Made by a program: the position numbers and the translations under genes. Below are positions 1 to 63,931 of a DNA stretch of 64,000 nt, in pieces; position 1 is the stretch's first letter; every line of letters begins with the position of its first letter. The notes beneath the pieces are model-generated. The model did no database searches. It was not told the DNA's origin and worked only from the letters and a program-made list of their open reading frames with translations. This DNA is from Amorphochlora amoebiformis (lineage: Eukaryota; Cercozoa; Chlorarachniophyceae): positions 620,001 to 684,000 of the forward strand of contig BAAHQB010000011.1 in assembly GCA_054601695.1 (NCBI GenBank), written 5' to 3'.

Positions 1-143
1 ATATATATGGTCTAGCACGACAAAACCGTCACGCACAACCAATTACAATCAAGAATCCACATTTCTACTGAAGACACGCTGCAAAAACGTATGCATGTAT
101 ATACATGTATACATATCCGTACATGCCCAACCATTATGATTAC

Positions 144-2443
<2,300 letters not shown>

Positions 2444-2575
2444 TCAGCCAATCCCGGGGATCTCTTCTGATCCCGGGGATCCCTTCTGGGCTTTGGGATT
2501 TAATGATTTCATAGTGTCCCGCCCTTGTCCCCTCTTCCCACATCTGTCTTTGTCACCACCACGAGCACGGGTGAG
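2444..2575. promoter_or_regulatory. 132-bp divergent promoter between genes A and B
   Basis: This is the whole space between the ALKBH8-like ATG (minus) and the membrane-protein ATG (plus). It holds a CCAAT box at 2448-2452 and two near-identical copies of the near-palindrome ATCCCGGGGATC (about 2451-2462 and 2470-2481), each centred on CCCGGG. There is no TA array. A shared bidirectional promoter is an inference from geometry. Confidence 0.45.
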
Positions 2576-6740
<4,165 letters not shown>

Positions 6741-7913
6741 ACGGCTGGTGTAGTGGTGGATGGTACTAGCGGGAAGCGGTGGTTATGTAATGTAAATTCT
6801 TACATCATGGAATCTTGTTCAATAATATATAGAACCCAGGACTTTTTCCGAATAATGTAGTATAAGTCAATAGTACAATATGACAGTGCATGTAATACGT
6901 ATGTACAGCTCAATCATCTACATCATTGAACAGTCGGCATAATAGCATTCTGGTTAAATGCATTATCGGTGTGGTATGCTAATTGAACACTACTACGTAG
7001 ACATGCAATATTTTTGTCCATTTGTTTGCCTGTACAACCTAGACAACTAAGATAATCTAGATAGTATCATAGGCCCACACACATCCTAGACATCAGTTCT
7101 TTTTTTACTATATGTACCAACAGTACATTATTAGTTCTGTACATATTCATGTACAAATATACGTATCATACGCGTTTACGATAACTTAGATCTGGACACA
7201 CACAAAGGTGAAGTTCAACTTCATATGTACCGTACACATCATGTTGTATGCGTACGTATGTGTATGCGTACAGTATGCGCACGTATGCATATGCATACGT
7301 ACGGTGCAATGCTACTTAAGCTTGTACGTGTACGTTTAGTACCTACGCATACGTACGTATCTGGGTATGCAGTATTTGTCTCGGAGTATACGTACATGTA
7401 CATGTAATACGTACTAGTGACAAGATCTAGAAGTTGCACATTTCTGTACCTACACTTGCGTGCGCTTGACTTCAATAATATATGTAGTACACAATACTGA
7501 CCCGTTGAAGTACGATTCGCGGCCCAGTGGTGAATATGTGTTATATCATGATACACACAATATCTATATACATCCAGTATCTAGAGTATATGTACGTACA
7601 TTCTGTATACGTAGTACCATGCGGTATGGTATTATATTTTCTCTAGTTTCAATACGTCTATACGTACACTAGGTACACACATGTAACAAGAAAAAACAAC
7701 TCATATGCAAATTTAGATATGTGCGTATCGACAGTGATGGTCTAGATTGTGCACTAAATCTAATAAATACTAATACAGTAATATTGCTGAATGTACTAGA
7801 TGCAATCCCAAATTTCCAGCCGGATAATGATATTCAATTTTTGTACATCATTTGTTATCTAGGTTAAAATAAGACCTAGAGCTTGACGATACGTTTGTAA
7901 AACGGCGTTCGCT
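6741..7913. other. intergenic region between convergent genes B and C, free of TA arrays
   Basis: No open frame worth calling and no long TA array is present, in contrast to the introns on both sides. The stretch is rich in CTAG words (TCTAGA, CCTAGA, ATCTAGAT) and in alternating ACGTACGT-type words, densest at about 7245-7310. Both neighbouring genes end into it, so it should hold both 3' ends. Confidence 0.6.
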
Positions 7914-19099
<11,186 letters not shown>

Positions 19100-20044
19100 C
19101 GTTTGAACACGGCGCGCCTTGCTGGGGGGTGATCGACCTCCTTGAAGCCGATTTTATTTTATTTTTCGTAGATTCCGAATTATCGGAAGTTAAATATTCG
19201 GTAAGGTTGCTTCTGGCCCGTTCAGCAACGGCTTCAACCTACCTTCGGCCATGTCGATAAGGACACATTCAGCTTTTCCTACACTTTTCAGCTCAATGTT
19301 ATAGGTTCAATGGGGATCTGTCTTCTCAGTTATGGTCTCTGAATGGGGCTAGAAGGCATGGAGTACGTAAAATTGTCGTAAATGGGTGTTTTACTTCGAT
19401 TTTTATTTTCCAAACTGTGAGTCACATAGGAGTATACACATATCTAGATACATGATTTTTCATATACACATGGTCTATATACGCGCGCATATATATATAT
19501 ATATATATGACTATTATTATCTAGATTATAATCATTGAATAATTCATAATTATATAATTATATGTCATCGGATAGTATACTATGATATATCAGTATGATC
19601 TAGATAGTTTTTATAACTATCTAGACTATATTATTTACAATTATAATAATTGTGTATATAATACTACATATACATGTATATAAATCTAGAAATACATCGA
19701 GGTGTACATATAATATTAAATACATACACGTATATACTAGTATATGCATTGTATTCTAGTATTATGGATGTCGGAGTATAAATCATATTTTTAATTAAAC
19801 TAACCTAGGTATATATAACGGTATAAATTGTAATCCATAAATGTTTCAGTACACAGTTTTTAGACTGTTTCCTCAATGGGCCGTGATCGCAAAAAGAAAT
19901 TAAGACAAGCAGAAGCGCGTATGCGTCCAACTAACGATCGGCTGGCCTCACCTATCCCAGCATTAATCGCCAGGTCCACAGCTCTTTAGTCCTGCGCCCG
20001 ATAGCATCGAATTCTCCATTAACCAGATTAACAAATTGTTGGAA
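19100..20044. other. intergenic region between genes C and D
   Basis: The first 160 bases hold the upstream region of gene C's ATG. From about 19440 to 19860 the sequence is AT-rich without long TA arrays but with many CTAG words (TATCTAGATA, ATCTAGATAG, ACTATCTAGA). No gene is visible. Confidence 0.55.
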
Positions 20045-20389
20045 TCATACCCCCCCAAACTCCATTGACTGTGGAAGTGGCGGCCGCTGGGGTGAATCGG
20101 CTGGAGCAATGTCGAAGAAGGGAGAGCTAAGGCTCTCGAATAGCTTGTCCTCATCTTCCGCGGGAAGTGGGGGGAGGTCGTCGGGTGGTGCCATTCCATA
20201 GTCCGGAATAGCTTCGAGATCGGCCTTGCAGAGCAAATCAGAGTACACGACCGCAAGAACACAGTTAACTGTTATGCACGCTAGGGAGAGTCCCCGAATC
20301 CAATGAAATCCTGCAGAGTTAAACGGTGAGGAATCAATTTCTTTCGCTGAATACGTAACATATTACACACACTCTCATATACACATATT

Positions 20390-20442
<53 letters not shown>

Positions 20443-20820
20443 GCATGTATACGCCTTTAAATGTAATGTATGAATTATCATTAGGTTAGCGCACCTAAGA
20501 AGAGATCGACACACCCTGGGTTGGTATTACGTGGCGCACCGCTCGAGCAGTAACCAACTTTAGATTTCTCGATGCTCTTGAGGAAATCAATCTGAATTTA
20601 GGCTCTCAGTTAGTGTCTTACTGTTAGAGTTATGGATTATGTACATGAGGGCAGTGTTAACAGTCACCGTTGTGGAGAGGAGGACCACTGAATAGACAAA
20701 CGAATAACCATGTACGATCACTCCAGAGAACATCGCTTCCCTCAATCCTAGTTTTCCAAATAAGACGGAGGTCCTGCAAACATCATCAACATTGAATATA
20801 TATTATGTATATGTACATTT

Positions 20821-20870
<50 letters not shown>

Positions 20871-20906
20871 GTGTGTGTGTGTGTATATATATATATATGT
20901 ATATAA

Positions 20907-20954
<48 letters not shown>

Positions 20955-20999
20955 CTACATAAAAAATGTACATTTTGTAACATATGCGCACTTATATAT

Positions 21000-21041
<42 letters not shown>

Positions 21042-21505
21042 ATATATATATATATATATTATATAAATATATATAGGTAATATACATTAAAATCTATATT
21101 TATTGTGTGTGTCTCAAACGAAAATACGTCGATAGGAAATGGCCAAAGTTCGCAATTATCCCAAACAGTATACAGATTTCTGTTGCGAGTAAGAAATCCT
21201 CGATGTCCTCAAACTCATACTTCGAGCGCGAGGGATTCGTCTGTGCGAGATCACAATGATTCAAGACGTATTATCAAACAATCGGAAGGGTGGGCTACGG
21301 GGATGGGGGAAGGAATGTCTTCCCAGAGGGGTCGTTTTACGGCGGGTTGTGTTTCTGTGTTAATTTACATTTATATATATCATTGCATAAATACCCATAT
21401 GCCTGTGTACATATATAATAAATGTACAAATTATATATATATATATATATAATTATATATATATATATATATATATTTATATTATATATACATATAACAA
21501 ATGTA

Positions 21506-21597
<92 letters not shown>

Positions 21598-21949
21598 GCA
21601 AAACACATACATATTTCAAATATATTCAACCCTCCACCCCCGCCAGAAGTTAACCTTAAGTTCATGCCATCCGCGCTTCGCCACCAAAGAAGAGGTGAAC
21701 ACCCCTACGGAGAGGATGATGGCCACGATATCGCAAGCCAGCACGGCCATTGCATGGCTCCAGTTGTCCTAAATACAGCGCTTGATTACTCGACGCCCGG
21801 ATATATAAGAAATGCGATACCTCGTCCTCATCCTCATCTTTGCCACCAGAGAGCAGATTGGGCAACCCCTTTTCAGGTGACAGATCGGTTACAGCGTCTT
21901 CTTGGTGTTCCAGGATCTTAATCTTGGGCGATGTAGACGATGCAATCAT
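20045..21949 (-). CDS. tetraspan membrane protein, family not recognised
   Basis: Six exons: 21949-21821, 21768-21655, 21240-21128, 20773-20668, 20591-20495, 20310-20045; 825 nt, 274 residues. The start [16 protein letters not shown] is supported by an in-frame stop four codons upstream. An acidic N-tail (KDEDEDE) is followed by four predicted membrane spans: [55 protein letters not shown] and [16 protein letters not shown]. The loop between spans 3 and 4 has two cysteines ([16 protein letters not shown]). The C-tail is acidic and proline-rich ([13 protein letters not shown]). The layout recalls tetraspanins, but the CCG signature is absent. The exon 4/5 junction is the weak point: donor ACG|GTGACT keeps the frame with exon 5, while donor AT|GTACAT 17 bases further on needs another frame. 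Confidence 0.68.
20820..21083 (-). repeat. (TA)n in intron 3 of the tetraspan gene
   Basis: TA arrays at 20829-20865, 20911-20950 and 20995-21060, with a (GT)n patch at about 20870-20883. A second array of about 85 bp lies at 21509-21594 in intron 2 of the same gene. Confidence 0.8.
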
Positions 21950-22321
21950 AGGTAGACGTCAGGCGCCTCGATACAGCAACCCACAGGTGCCACTGATCTG
22001 GTTTGAAACCGTAGGTTGGATAATACCAATGCCATATATGTTCAAAACTCTAAATTGAAAAAACTCTGAGAACGCCTAAATAACTTTTTGAACCTCTAAC
22101 AGCCCTTCATCCATATTCTCATACCCCCTTTAGTTTCACATTTACACCTGAAGAAAGACAACAAATCTCACTAATCGAGTATTTTCTGGTGAATTCACCA
22201 ATGCGGGTCTTTATACTGCCCAGCGGCAAGTGTGGGATAGAAGTCTCCGGCAAATAAGAGCTGGCTGACGGATTCCCAGTCATCCAGCGTGGCGCAGTCC
22301 GCGGGGTGATAAGGAGTCAAG
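21950..22321. promoter_or_regulatory. divergent region between genes D and E
   Basis: 372 bp between the tetraspan ATG (minus) and the first in-frame ATG of the HMG-box gene (plus). No TA array or known core-promoter element stands out. A minus-strand open frame covers part of it but is judged a shadow. Confidence 0.4.
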
Positions 22322-23495
22322 ATGATGATCGGAAAGTTTGATACGAGAAATAATCCTCTCGCGTTATCGCCTGCATTTGGGGCTTTATCAGCCACGAGTT
22401 GTTTAAGCTGCCGCGAGGGAGTTTTGAGCGCGGACGATGGTTTGGAGGTCATGCTTGGAATTCCGAAAACGGAAGGGGGACACCCGAAATCCAAGTCGGA
22501 GACTGAAAAGCCGAAGCAACGACGGGGTAATAACATATCTATCACTTGCGATACTTTAAAAATTCAATTTTGGTCGTTTGTTAGACATGTCGTGTATCCC
22601 ATGGTGTTGTCACGAACACACTAAATTTAAGTCACACCCAGCGCAAAGACGATCGCTGCGAACCGCTGAAAAGCAGAGCAGAAAGGCTCAAGCTAGGGCT
22701 GCTGCAGCTCAAGCCGCTGCTGCGAAACCGAAGAAAACTCCTGCTCGTCCCAAGTCGGCTGCCACTACAAAACGCAAGCGTAAAGCTTCCGACGCCCCGG
22801 TCTCATCGACTGGGTCTGGGCGCGGAACAGTGAAAAAACCAAAACGTCCCAAGACTGCGTATAACTTCTTCCAGTTGGCCATACGGAAACAGCTCTGGGA
22901 AGAGCTTGCCCCCGAGATTAAGGGTCCCAAGGACCGTGTGCACTGCAATGAGAAGATTGCCCGTGTTATCGGGAGAAGATGGAAGGCTCTGTCTGCGCCC
23001 GCTCGTTCGACTTACCAAACGATGGCAGACCGCGATAAGCAACGATATCTGGCGGAGAATGATCAGTATATCGCAAAACTTCGGTCTCGATTTGCCAAGC
23101 CAAATGAGGACGATTCCACGACGACCGACGAGCTGAGAGATACTGACGAAGATCCAGAGGCTACTCCACCCAAGTCTCCTGTTGTGGAGAAGCTCAAGCC
23201 CAAGAAAGAGTCCAAGGAGAGGAAGAAAGGAGTTGAGATCAACAAGAAGCCGCCCCAAATCGTAATTGGGGGTGTACCTCAGAGCCTGGAAAATCTGATG
23301 TCTCCTCCAGCTTTGAAATCACGGCTATTCGGGGAGAAGGCGTGGGAATTAGCTATAGAACCCCGCCAACCGCCTGTGCAGCTTGTTGGGGATACTACGG
23401 GTGAGGAGATTGAAGGCTTGCCCGATGAGATTGCTGACGTCCATGACGTTCTCCGGGAGTTTGAGTGGGGTGGGTGGCAGGTACAGAGTCTTTAG
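22322..23495 (+). CDS. HMG-box DNA-binding protein
   Basis: Two exons, 22322-22526 and 22585-23495, with a 58-nt intron (GTAATA...TTTGTTAG) in phase 1; 371 residues. A TAA lies in frame just upstream of the ATG; a second in-frame ATG lies at about 22451, so the N-terminus is uncertain. Residues 69-150 are Ala/Lys-rich with a nuclear-localisation-like KRKRK. The HMG box spans about 151-225: KRPKTAYNFFQLAIRKQLW, then IARVIGRRWKALS and YLAENDQYIAKL, with the expected aromatic and Trp positions. HMG boxes bend DNA in the minor groove. An insert between helices 1 and 2 (APEIKGPKDRVHCNE) makes the box slightly longer than usual. The tail is acidic then Pro-rich and ends EFEWGGWQVQSL. The gene has no TA array, unlike its neighbours. 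Confidence 0.85.
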
Positions 23496-23711
23496 CGTAG
23501 GTCATATTGTCATAACTAGTTCTCGAGCCAGAGGTTTCGTTAACTTATACCTGCATGCCAGAATGAGTTCGTCCCAAAAACTGATGTACTTGCAGAAAAA
23601 ACATATACGACGCAATTCGAGCCGTCATACCAGCATGATTCCAATTTGTAGTCATATGAATCGATTCCGTCGAGATTGACGAAATTATTTCAAACAAAAT
23701 CATTTCGTATA

Positions 23712-23743
<32 letters not shown>

Positions 23744-23861
23744 CTAGTACTTCTTTGGGCCGATTTTAGCCTACGGTACAATTAAGATATCTTATAATAG
23801 AGTCTACCTACGATCTGTATTTACATTCTAGACATTATCTGGGTTAGTATCATAGCAATGA
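23496..23861. other. intergenic region between convergent genes E and F
   Basis: 366 bp with one short TA array (23718-23743) and a TTCTAGACATTATCTGGG stretch. It should contain both 3' ends; nothing else is visible. Confidence 0.5.
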
Positions 23862-37383
<13,522 letters not shown>

Positions 37384-37488
37384 CACGACGTAAATTTTCC
37401 ACACGTGTCAAACTGCTAAATATTAGAGGGTATGCATCACTTTGCAAAATAATTCTTCGGCTTTCCCGGGAAAGTTCGGGAAACAAGA
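37384..37488. promoter_or_regulatory. 105-bp divergent promoter between genes F and G
   Basis: This is all the DNA between the MFS ATG (minus) and the ankyrin-ZZ ATG (plus). It is free of TA arrays and contains CACACGTGTC (an E-box CACGTG, about 37400) and a TTCCCGGGAAAG palindrome (about 37463-37474). Confidence 0.45.
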
Positions 37489-50138
<12,650 letters not shown>

Positions 50139-50482
50139 TCGATCGCTTATAAAAGTTTATATAGATGTTTTAGATGATAGGAATGGACTTAAAGCATAAC
50201 TTGACTTTATTATACTTTGCATGAGTAGTGGCAAGAGCTGCAAGTCTAAAGATGATACGGTAAACATACAGCTAGGACATATCTGGTGAATATCACAATG
50301 AAATCGATCGAGCACATACTAGTGTCGGGATGATCGGGTATCGAATTAATAGAATTTTATCATATATACATATAATATCTGAATTTCTAGAATTTATATC
50401 ATGGACTAGTAGATCACACGCTATGATACTTAGTGATATCATATGTGTGTATGAATTAGCATACATGTAGTTAGTATACAAT

Positions 50483-50517
<35 letters not shown>

Positions 50518-50811
50518 CAACATTATCTAGATTAAATATGCATTTTATATATATAATACATATATATATATATATATACATATACATGTGTGTGTGTATA
50601 TGTATTAATATATACATAATATATCATTTATGTATATATATATATATATATTTGTATAAATATGTAGTAAACATACATGTTTTGATGCTAACTTAGATAC
50701 GGTATCATTATCAATGATCATATCCCGATTCCAGACTATGATTTATCTAGTTTATATACCTAGTATATACATTGTACTATGATGTAATATTGTAAATATG
50801 TTATGTATATA

Positions 50812-50862
<51 letters not shown>

Positions 50863-50886
50863 TATACATATATACATATACATATG

Positions 50887-50926
<40 letters not shown>

Positions 50927-50982
50927 ATATATGTGTATATATACATGTATATATGTGCAAATGCTAGTATATGATATTATAT

Positions 50983-51027
<45 letters not shown>

Positions 51028-51488
51028 AAATTTAGACGGCACCTACCCTAAGCATATGTACACGTATTGCTGTTGAATAGTCTAGAATCATATATCCAGA
51101 TCACTGTGCCGTCAGGCTAGTCATGACATGTGTCGGCGAGTACGGGGACTTCACGAGTGTGCCATGTACATACTCTAGACTAGACATTAGTATATCACAG
51201 TTCGAAATGCGTAATTCTATTCCTTATCTTTGTTCCTCGAACCCCCCAGGGACCCGAGAGACCCGTAGAGCAACAGAACTTGTGAGCCCGAGAGACCCGG
51301 CTCCAGAGCCCGTCGCCAGTACCGGGAGGAACGAAACCGCCTTAAGATGTCCAAGCAGGCTTTTTATCGGTATTGCATATTAATATGCGATATTTAGATA
51401 TCTCTATTGTGTTATTATGTTGAAACTTTTTTCCGAAAGCTCAAACTTAAAAAATCGCTAGTAGTTCTGTGGCGGCTGACTCTTCCCG
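50139..51488. other. intergenic region between genes G and H
   Basis: The only intergenic stretch with clear TA arrays (50485-50508, 50640-50655, 50818-50861, 50890-50920, 50985-51015). The rest is CTAG-rich (ATTTCTAGAATTT, TATCTAGATT, CTCTAGACTAGAC). At 51240-51330 CCGAGAGACCCG occurs twice in GC-rich sequence close to gene H, perhaps its promoter or 5' leader. An 86-codon open frame over it lacks any feature and is not called. Confidence 0.5.
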
Positions 51489-52983
<1,495 letters not shown>

Positions 52984-53574
52984 AGCTTCGAATCAGTACC
53001 ATTGAACTGCGAACGTTCATCATCTTGTCTTCATCACAGTTCAATCTAGTCAATCCTGAAAATATTTGGAACATTATCTAGATTATCTAGATTTAAACGC
53101 TAGTAATCAGTATCTAGAGTATTACTATACTAGCTATACTAGTATAGTCTAGATAGTCTAGATAGTATACCATACACGGTACATGTAACATGTTATCTAG
53201 GTTATGTGCGTAATCTAGGTAATACTAGCTAGACTAGAAATACCACTCAGTACGTGCACTAAATATTTAACAACAAGTACAAGAAGTACGTACTACGGAG
53301 TATTGCCTAGATTACATTCCGAGGCTACTATATAGCGCTATATATATAATTACAACTAGTAAAGTAGTAATATTGCAAAAGACCAGGTCAAGACCAGGTC
53401 AAATCCTCTAGAACGTACCAGCAATCTAGGCAATTATACAACTTAATTACATACGTACTAGACGTATACTCAATTGGTACAAACTGACAATGCACATGGA
53501 ATCGTGGCTTATACTAGTAAGGAGCAGACTATATTATCGACAAGCATACATGTGTGCAAGGTCACACATCAAAT
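52984..53574. other. intergenic region between convergent genes H and I, very CTAG-rich
   Basis: No TA array. At 53040-53420 there is an extreme density of CTAG words: TTATCTAGATTATCTAGA, ACTAGCTATACTAGTATAG, TCTAGATAGTCTAGATAG, GCTAGACTAG. AAGACCAGGTCAAGACCAGG is a short direct repeat at about 53380-53400. No gene is visible. Confidence 0.6.
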
Positions 53575-59799
<6,225 letters not shown>

Positions 59800-60002
59800 G
59801 TATCCTGACGCCGTTCTGAGCCAGTGTGTATCCCAGAGGTCGGACAGATCAGGCAAACGATTCTGCAGGAATACCACATGGATGGCCGCGTGATATGTGA
59901 CGAGCCTGAGTGACGTCCTTGTTCGCTCTCCTCGTTTATCTATGTGACAATCAGGTGTGTCACGGTTTGGCTTAGCCGATAAATAATTTGAGAAGAATTA
60001 AA
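59800..60002. promoter_or_regulatory. divergent region between genes I and J
   Basis: 203 bp between the two start codons, free of TA arrays. TGACGTCCTT at about 59910 contains a TGACG CRE-like half site. The part next to gene I stays open in its frame and may be coding. Confidence 0.35.
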
Positions 60003-60757
60003 ATGCGGTGGTCGATGGGTCTTAGGGCTTCCGCATGGTTGGTAGTTCTCTTCCTCTCGTACCGCACAGGGCTTAGTAAATCGAATAACCAGTCAATAGA
60101 TGAAGAATATCCCTCAGGGATGGTATGTTTATACTCAGATATCCCATTATCCCCGTGTACATCTCGTATTTATCCCATTTTTTCGTGTATTTTCCCCTTA
60201 ATTTTCTCTATTTCAACAATTTTTCCTTGAAAACTTCGAGATACACGTGTAGAGTCAGTGAGAGGAGAGAAAATAATGGTAAGGTGGAGGGAGGGAGAAG
60301 GGAGGTGATGAACAGATAGAAAGAGAGAAATACACAGAGAGCGAGAGTAGAATCCGTCACCGCGCTCTAACCTCTTCCCCTTTTATTTTCCCTCTCCCTA
60401 TCTCGTGAACGCCGACATACACACTCACATGGCCAAAAAATGACACGTGATCTCTTTGCGTGTGAACCTCTTCCCCTTTCTTTTGTGTAAACCTGCTCCC
60501 CCTTTCCTTTTCCCTCTCCCTATCTCTCTTTCCCTCACTCCACTCGTCTTATAGACGAAAGAACAGCTTGCGAAGAGATATCCGACTTACGCTTCCATAC
60601 CTAAGCCTACCCTCGAGAGAGGTCAACGGGTAATGTATAGGGGGAAGCTTGCTGTTGTATCGACAGTTGATTGGACGTAAGTGTTGTATGCACATGAAAA
60701 TACAAATATATATACATCCACAATATATATGTGTAAATATAGGTATACACACACACA

Positions 60758-60806
<49 letters not shown>

Positions 60807-60820
60807 ATGTATATACATAT

Positions 60821-60886
<66 letters not shown>

Positions 60887-61043
60887 ATATATAACATATA
60901 TATATATATATATATATATATTAATACATATATATATATATATATATTATGTTTATGTATAAAGAACTAAATTATTTTATACATATGTATAAATATATGC
61001 ATATAAATAAAATACATACACATACATAATAAATAAATATGCG

Positions 61044-61086
<43 letters not shown>

Positions 61087-61201
61087 ATATAATACATACA
61101 TATGTATATAATATAATATATATATATGTATATATATTATATATATATATGTATATATATGTATATATATATATATATATATTTATTAATATATAAATTG
61201 T

Positions 61202-61253
<52 letters not shown>

Positions 61254-61793
61254 ATATATATGAGTATATGAGAGTAGATTAAACTTGTGTATTTTTAATG
61301 AACGTAAATATGTATTATGTGTATAATATGTATACATATATACATATGTGTGTGTATATTACATACACACATGTATATAAATAAGTATATATGTATGTAT
61401 ATATATATATATATATATCATAATATGTGTATATATATATATAATATAATATATGCGAATTATTTATTACAGTGGCCTATCCTATTGTCTGACTTTCCCG
61501 GACGACCCCGACCGTCTAGTTAACACTCCCTGGAGGTTCAAACCCCAACCTAACTCGAGTACTAACCTAAGCCTAAACTTCAAACTCTTAACCCTGGTCC
61601 TAAACCCGTGACATAAGCTCCACATTATAACGTGCCAACTTCATAGCCCAGACCCTTTTCCTTCTGAGCACAAGCTTATGAGATATATATACATATATGA
61701 TATGTACATATATTTATATATATATATATATACATACATATACATTTATGTATAAGTATACACATACATACATATAGTTGTACATATATATAC

Positions 61794-61824
<31 letters not shown>

Positions 61825-61848
61825 ATATTTATATTTTAGTATATGTAG

Positions 61849-61882
<34 letters not shown>

Positions 61883-62219
61883 CATGTGAACGAAAATATC
61901 TACAGATATGAAAAGAACATATTTCATATCCACCAAGAACACTAAAATCTCTGAAAAATTAATTTAGGTCCAAGCACATCGCCACAATCCCCGAAGAGAA
62001 CAAAGAGAATCGGCAGGACAAAGAGAAACAGTGGAACAATGAGAAACAGCCCAAATCGGTACAAGAAGAAGAGCTTCTGCTTGTAGATGAGGGTAAGGAA
62101 GGAAAACAGATGACACAGAGATTCTGAGAGTCTTGGAGAGTGAGAGAGGAGGAGAGCGAGAGGAGAGGGATCAAGGCTGAGATTGGATGTGAGAAGTGTG
62201 TATGCGCATTACATACACA

Positions 62220-62276
<57 letters not shown>

Positions 62277-62289
62277 GAATATATAAAAC

Positions 62290-62354
<65 letters not shown>

Positions 62355-62423
62355 AGGGGAGATGCCGACAGCTAGTCCCACACGGCCCTCAGACCCTCGT
62401 AAGACTCGAAGGCGAAAGAACTG
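60003..62423 (+). CDS. secreted or ER-targeted protein, unrecognised; 3' part unresolved
   Basis: Exon 1 is 60003-60122, exon 2 60555-60676, exon 3 61473-61518 (in phase with exon 2). The start [20 protein letters not shown] is a good signal peptide or signal anchor, followed by NNQS, a possible N-glycosylation site. Exon 2 has [18 protein letters not shown] and [10 protein letters not shown]; exon 3 has [12 protein letters not shown]. Further plus-strand exons look real but do not chain without a gap: 61968-62092 (acidic, Gln/Glu-rich: [16 protein letters not shown]) and 62357-62423 ([16 protein letters not shown]); exon 3 ends phase 0 and 61968 needs phase 2, so an exon is probably missed between 61519 and 61967, a region of decayed CCCTAA and TA repeats. 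No family recognised. Confidence 0.55.
61519..61620 (-). repeat. decayed CCCTAA-like sequence
   Basis: AACCCCAACCTAAC, CTAACCTAAGCCTAAAC and CTTAACCCTGGTCCTAAACCC resemble a degenerate telomere-repeat tract. The open frame across it therefore probably is intron, beginning at CTA|GTTAAC. Confidence 0.45.
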
Positions 62424-62502
62424 GTATAGTACAATGACACGTTTTGAGGACATATAAAGGCAGATTTAATTTTATATATATATATATATATATTATATGT
62501 AA

Positions 62503-62580
<78 letters not shown>

Positions 62581-62659
62581 ATATCTATGTGCATACAGGA
62601 TACATGTGTAACAAACACAAGCTACAAGCAAAGATATAGTACATACAATATATATATAT

Positions 62660-62711
<52 letters not shown>

Positions 62712-63024
62712 CGCGTATATACACTCTTGACAAGTGGGTACAAACCCACGTGCTGGAGCGGGTCATACAGAATGGGGTCTCATCCGCAGAGCAAAAAAAA
62801 CCTACAAAAATAGGGATTTGACGGTTGCTAGTTGTCCTGAGATGGTGATTGAATTTCTCTTCATGAACTGGACTGGAGTATGATATAAGGGGGGTAGTGC
62901 AGCACTGGTTGAGCAAATCGAGTAGCTGAGCAGTCCTTGATGCAGGAGAAAGAGAAATAAAGAGAGAAAGAGAGAGAGAGAAATAAGAGACAGAGAAGGT
63001 GAGAAAGAAATGGAGAGTGAGAGA

Positions 63025-63061
<37 letters not shown>

Positions 63062-63361
63062 AGAGAAAGAGAGATCGAAGAGTGAGTGAAAGAAGATAGA
63101 GAGGTAGACAGATGGATGGATAGATATATAAATAGAGGTGTCTAGTAGACACAGACACGTGGGTTCGATTTCAGCTGGACAATAGTTGTGTGTATTTTTC
63201 ATGATTTTAGTTTTCTATCATTAGGTTTTAATTCTGTGTCAAATCGACAAGACTACGAATATGTTATTATATAAATATATGTATATATATATATATATTA
63301 ATTAAACATATATGTATATATATATATAATATATTAATACTATATATATATATATATTTGC

Positions 63362-63397
<36 letters not shown>

Positions 63398-63414
63398 TAT
63401 ATATAATTGTATGT
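62424..63414 (+). other. TA arrays, a possible exon and a GA-rich tract
   Basis: TA arrays at 62470-62580 and 62650-62705. At about 62733-62775 a plus-strand frame reads [14 protein letters not shown], plausible as an exon in phase 0, but it does not match the phase of the previous one. GA-rich sequence follows at 62940-63110. Confidence 0.35.
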
Positions 63415-63417
63415 AGG

Positions 63418-63450
63418 AAGCGACACAAGCGGAGAGGCTTGCAGACGGTA
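63418..63450 (+). CDS. possible small exon at the right edge
   Basis: TTGTATGTAG|GAAGCG...GCAGACG|GTAATT: eleven codons, [10 protein letters not shown] plus one base (phase 0 in, 1 out). It would fit after [14 protein letters not shown], giving a helical segment. It may belong to gene J or another plus-strand gene running out of the window. Confidence 0.35.
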
Positions 63451-63480
63451 ATTATACTAAGATATATATATATATATATG

Positions 63481-63536
<56 letters not shown>

Positions 63537-63543
63537 GTATATA

Positions 63544-63595
<52 letters not shown>

Positions 63596-63705
63596 GATCT
63601 TTAAACAAAATTACATATGTACAGTGACATATATAATTATATACATATATACTATGTTTATAACTATATATGATGCACATTTATACGAATACACACACAC
63701 ACAAC

Positions 63706-63748
<43 letters not shown>

Positions 63749-63853
63749 TGTGTGTATGTATGTGTGTAACTCTAGCCTTTTACACACCCTAATACCCAAC
63801 TCAATATTCATGCAGCCCACCCTCGATATGCTACTTGTACATATATATATTTA

Positions 63854-63931
<78 letters not shown>

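Noticed and set aside
22195-22545. 116-codon minus-strand open frame overlapping exon 1 of the HMG-box gene
   Set aside because: It looks protein-like in places, but it overlaps a plus-strand exon with matching splice phase and has no partner exons. Its internal ATG overlaps a plus-strand ATG in CATG, which I take as chance.
63155-63180. B-box-like GGTTCGATTTC suggesting a tRNA
   Set aside because: No A-box at proper distance and the T-arm does not pair.
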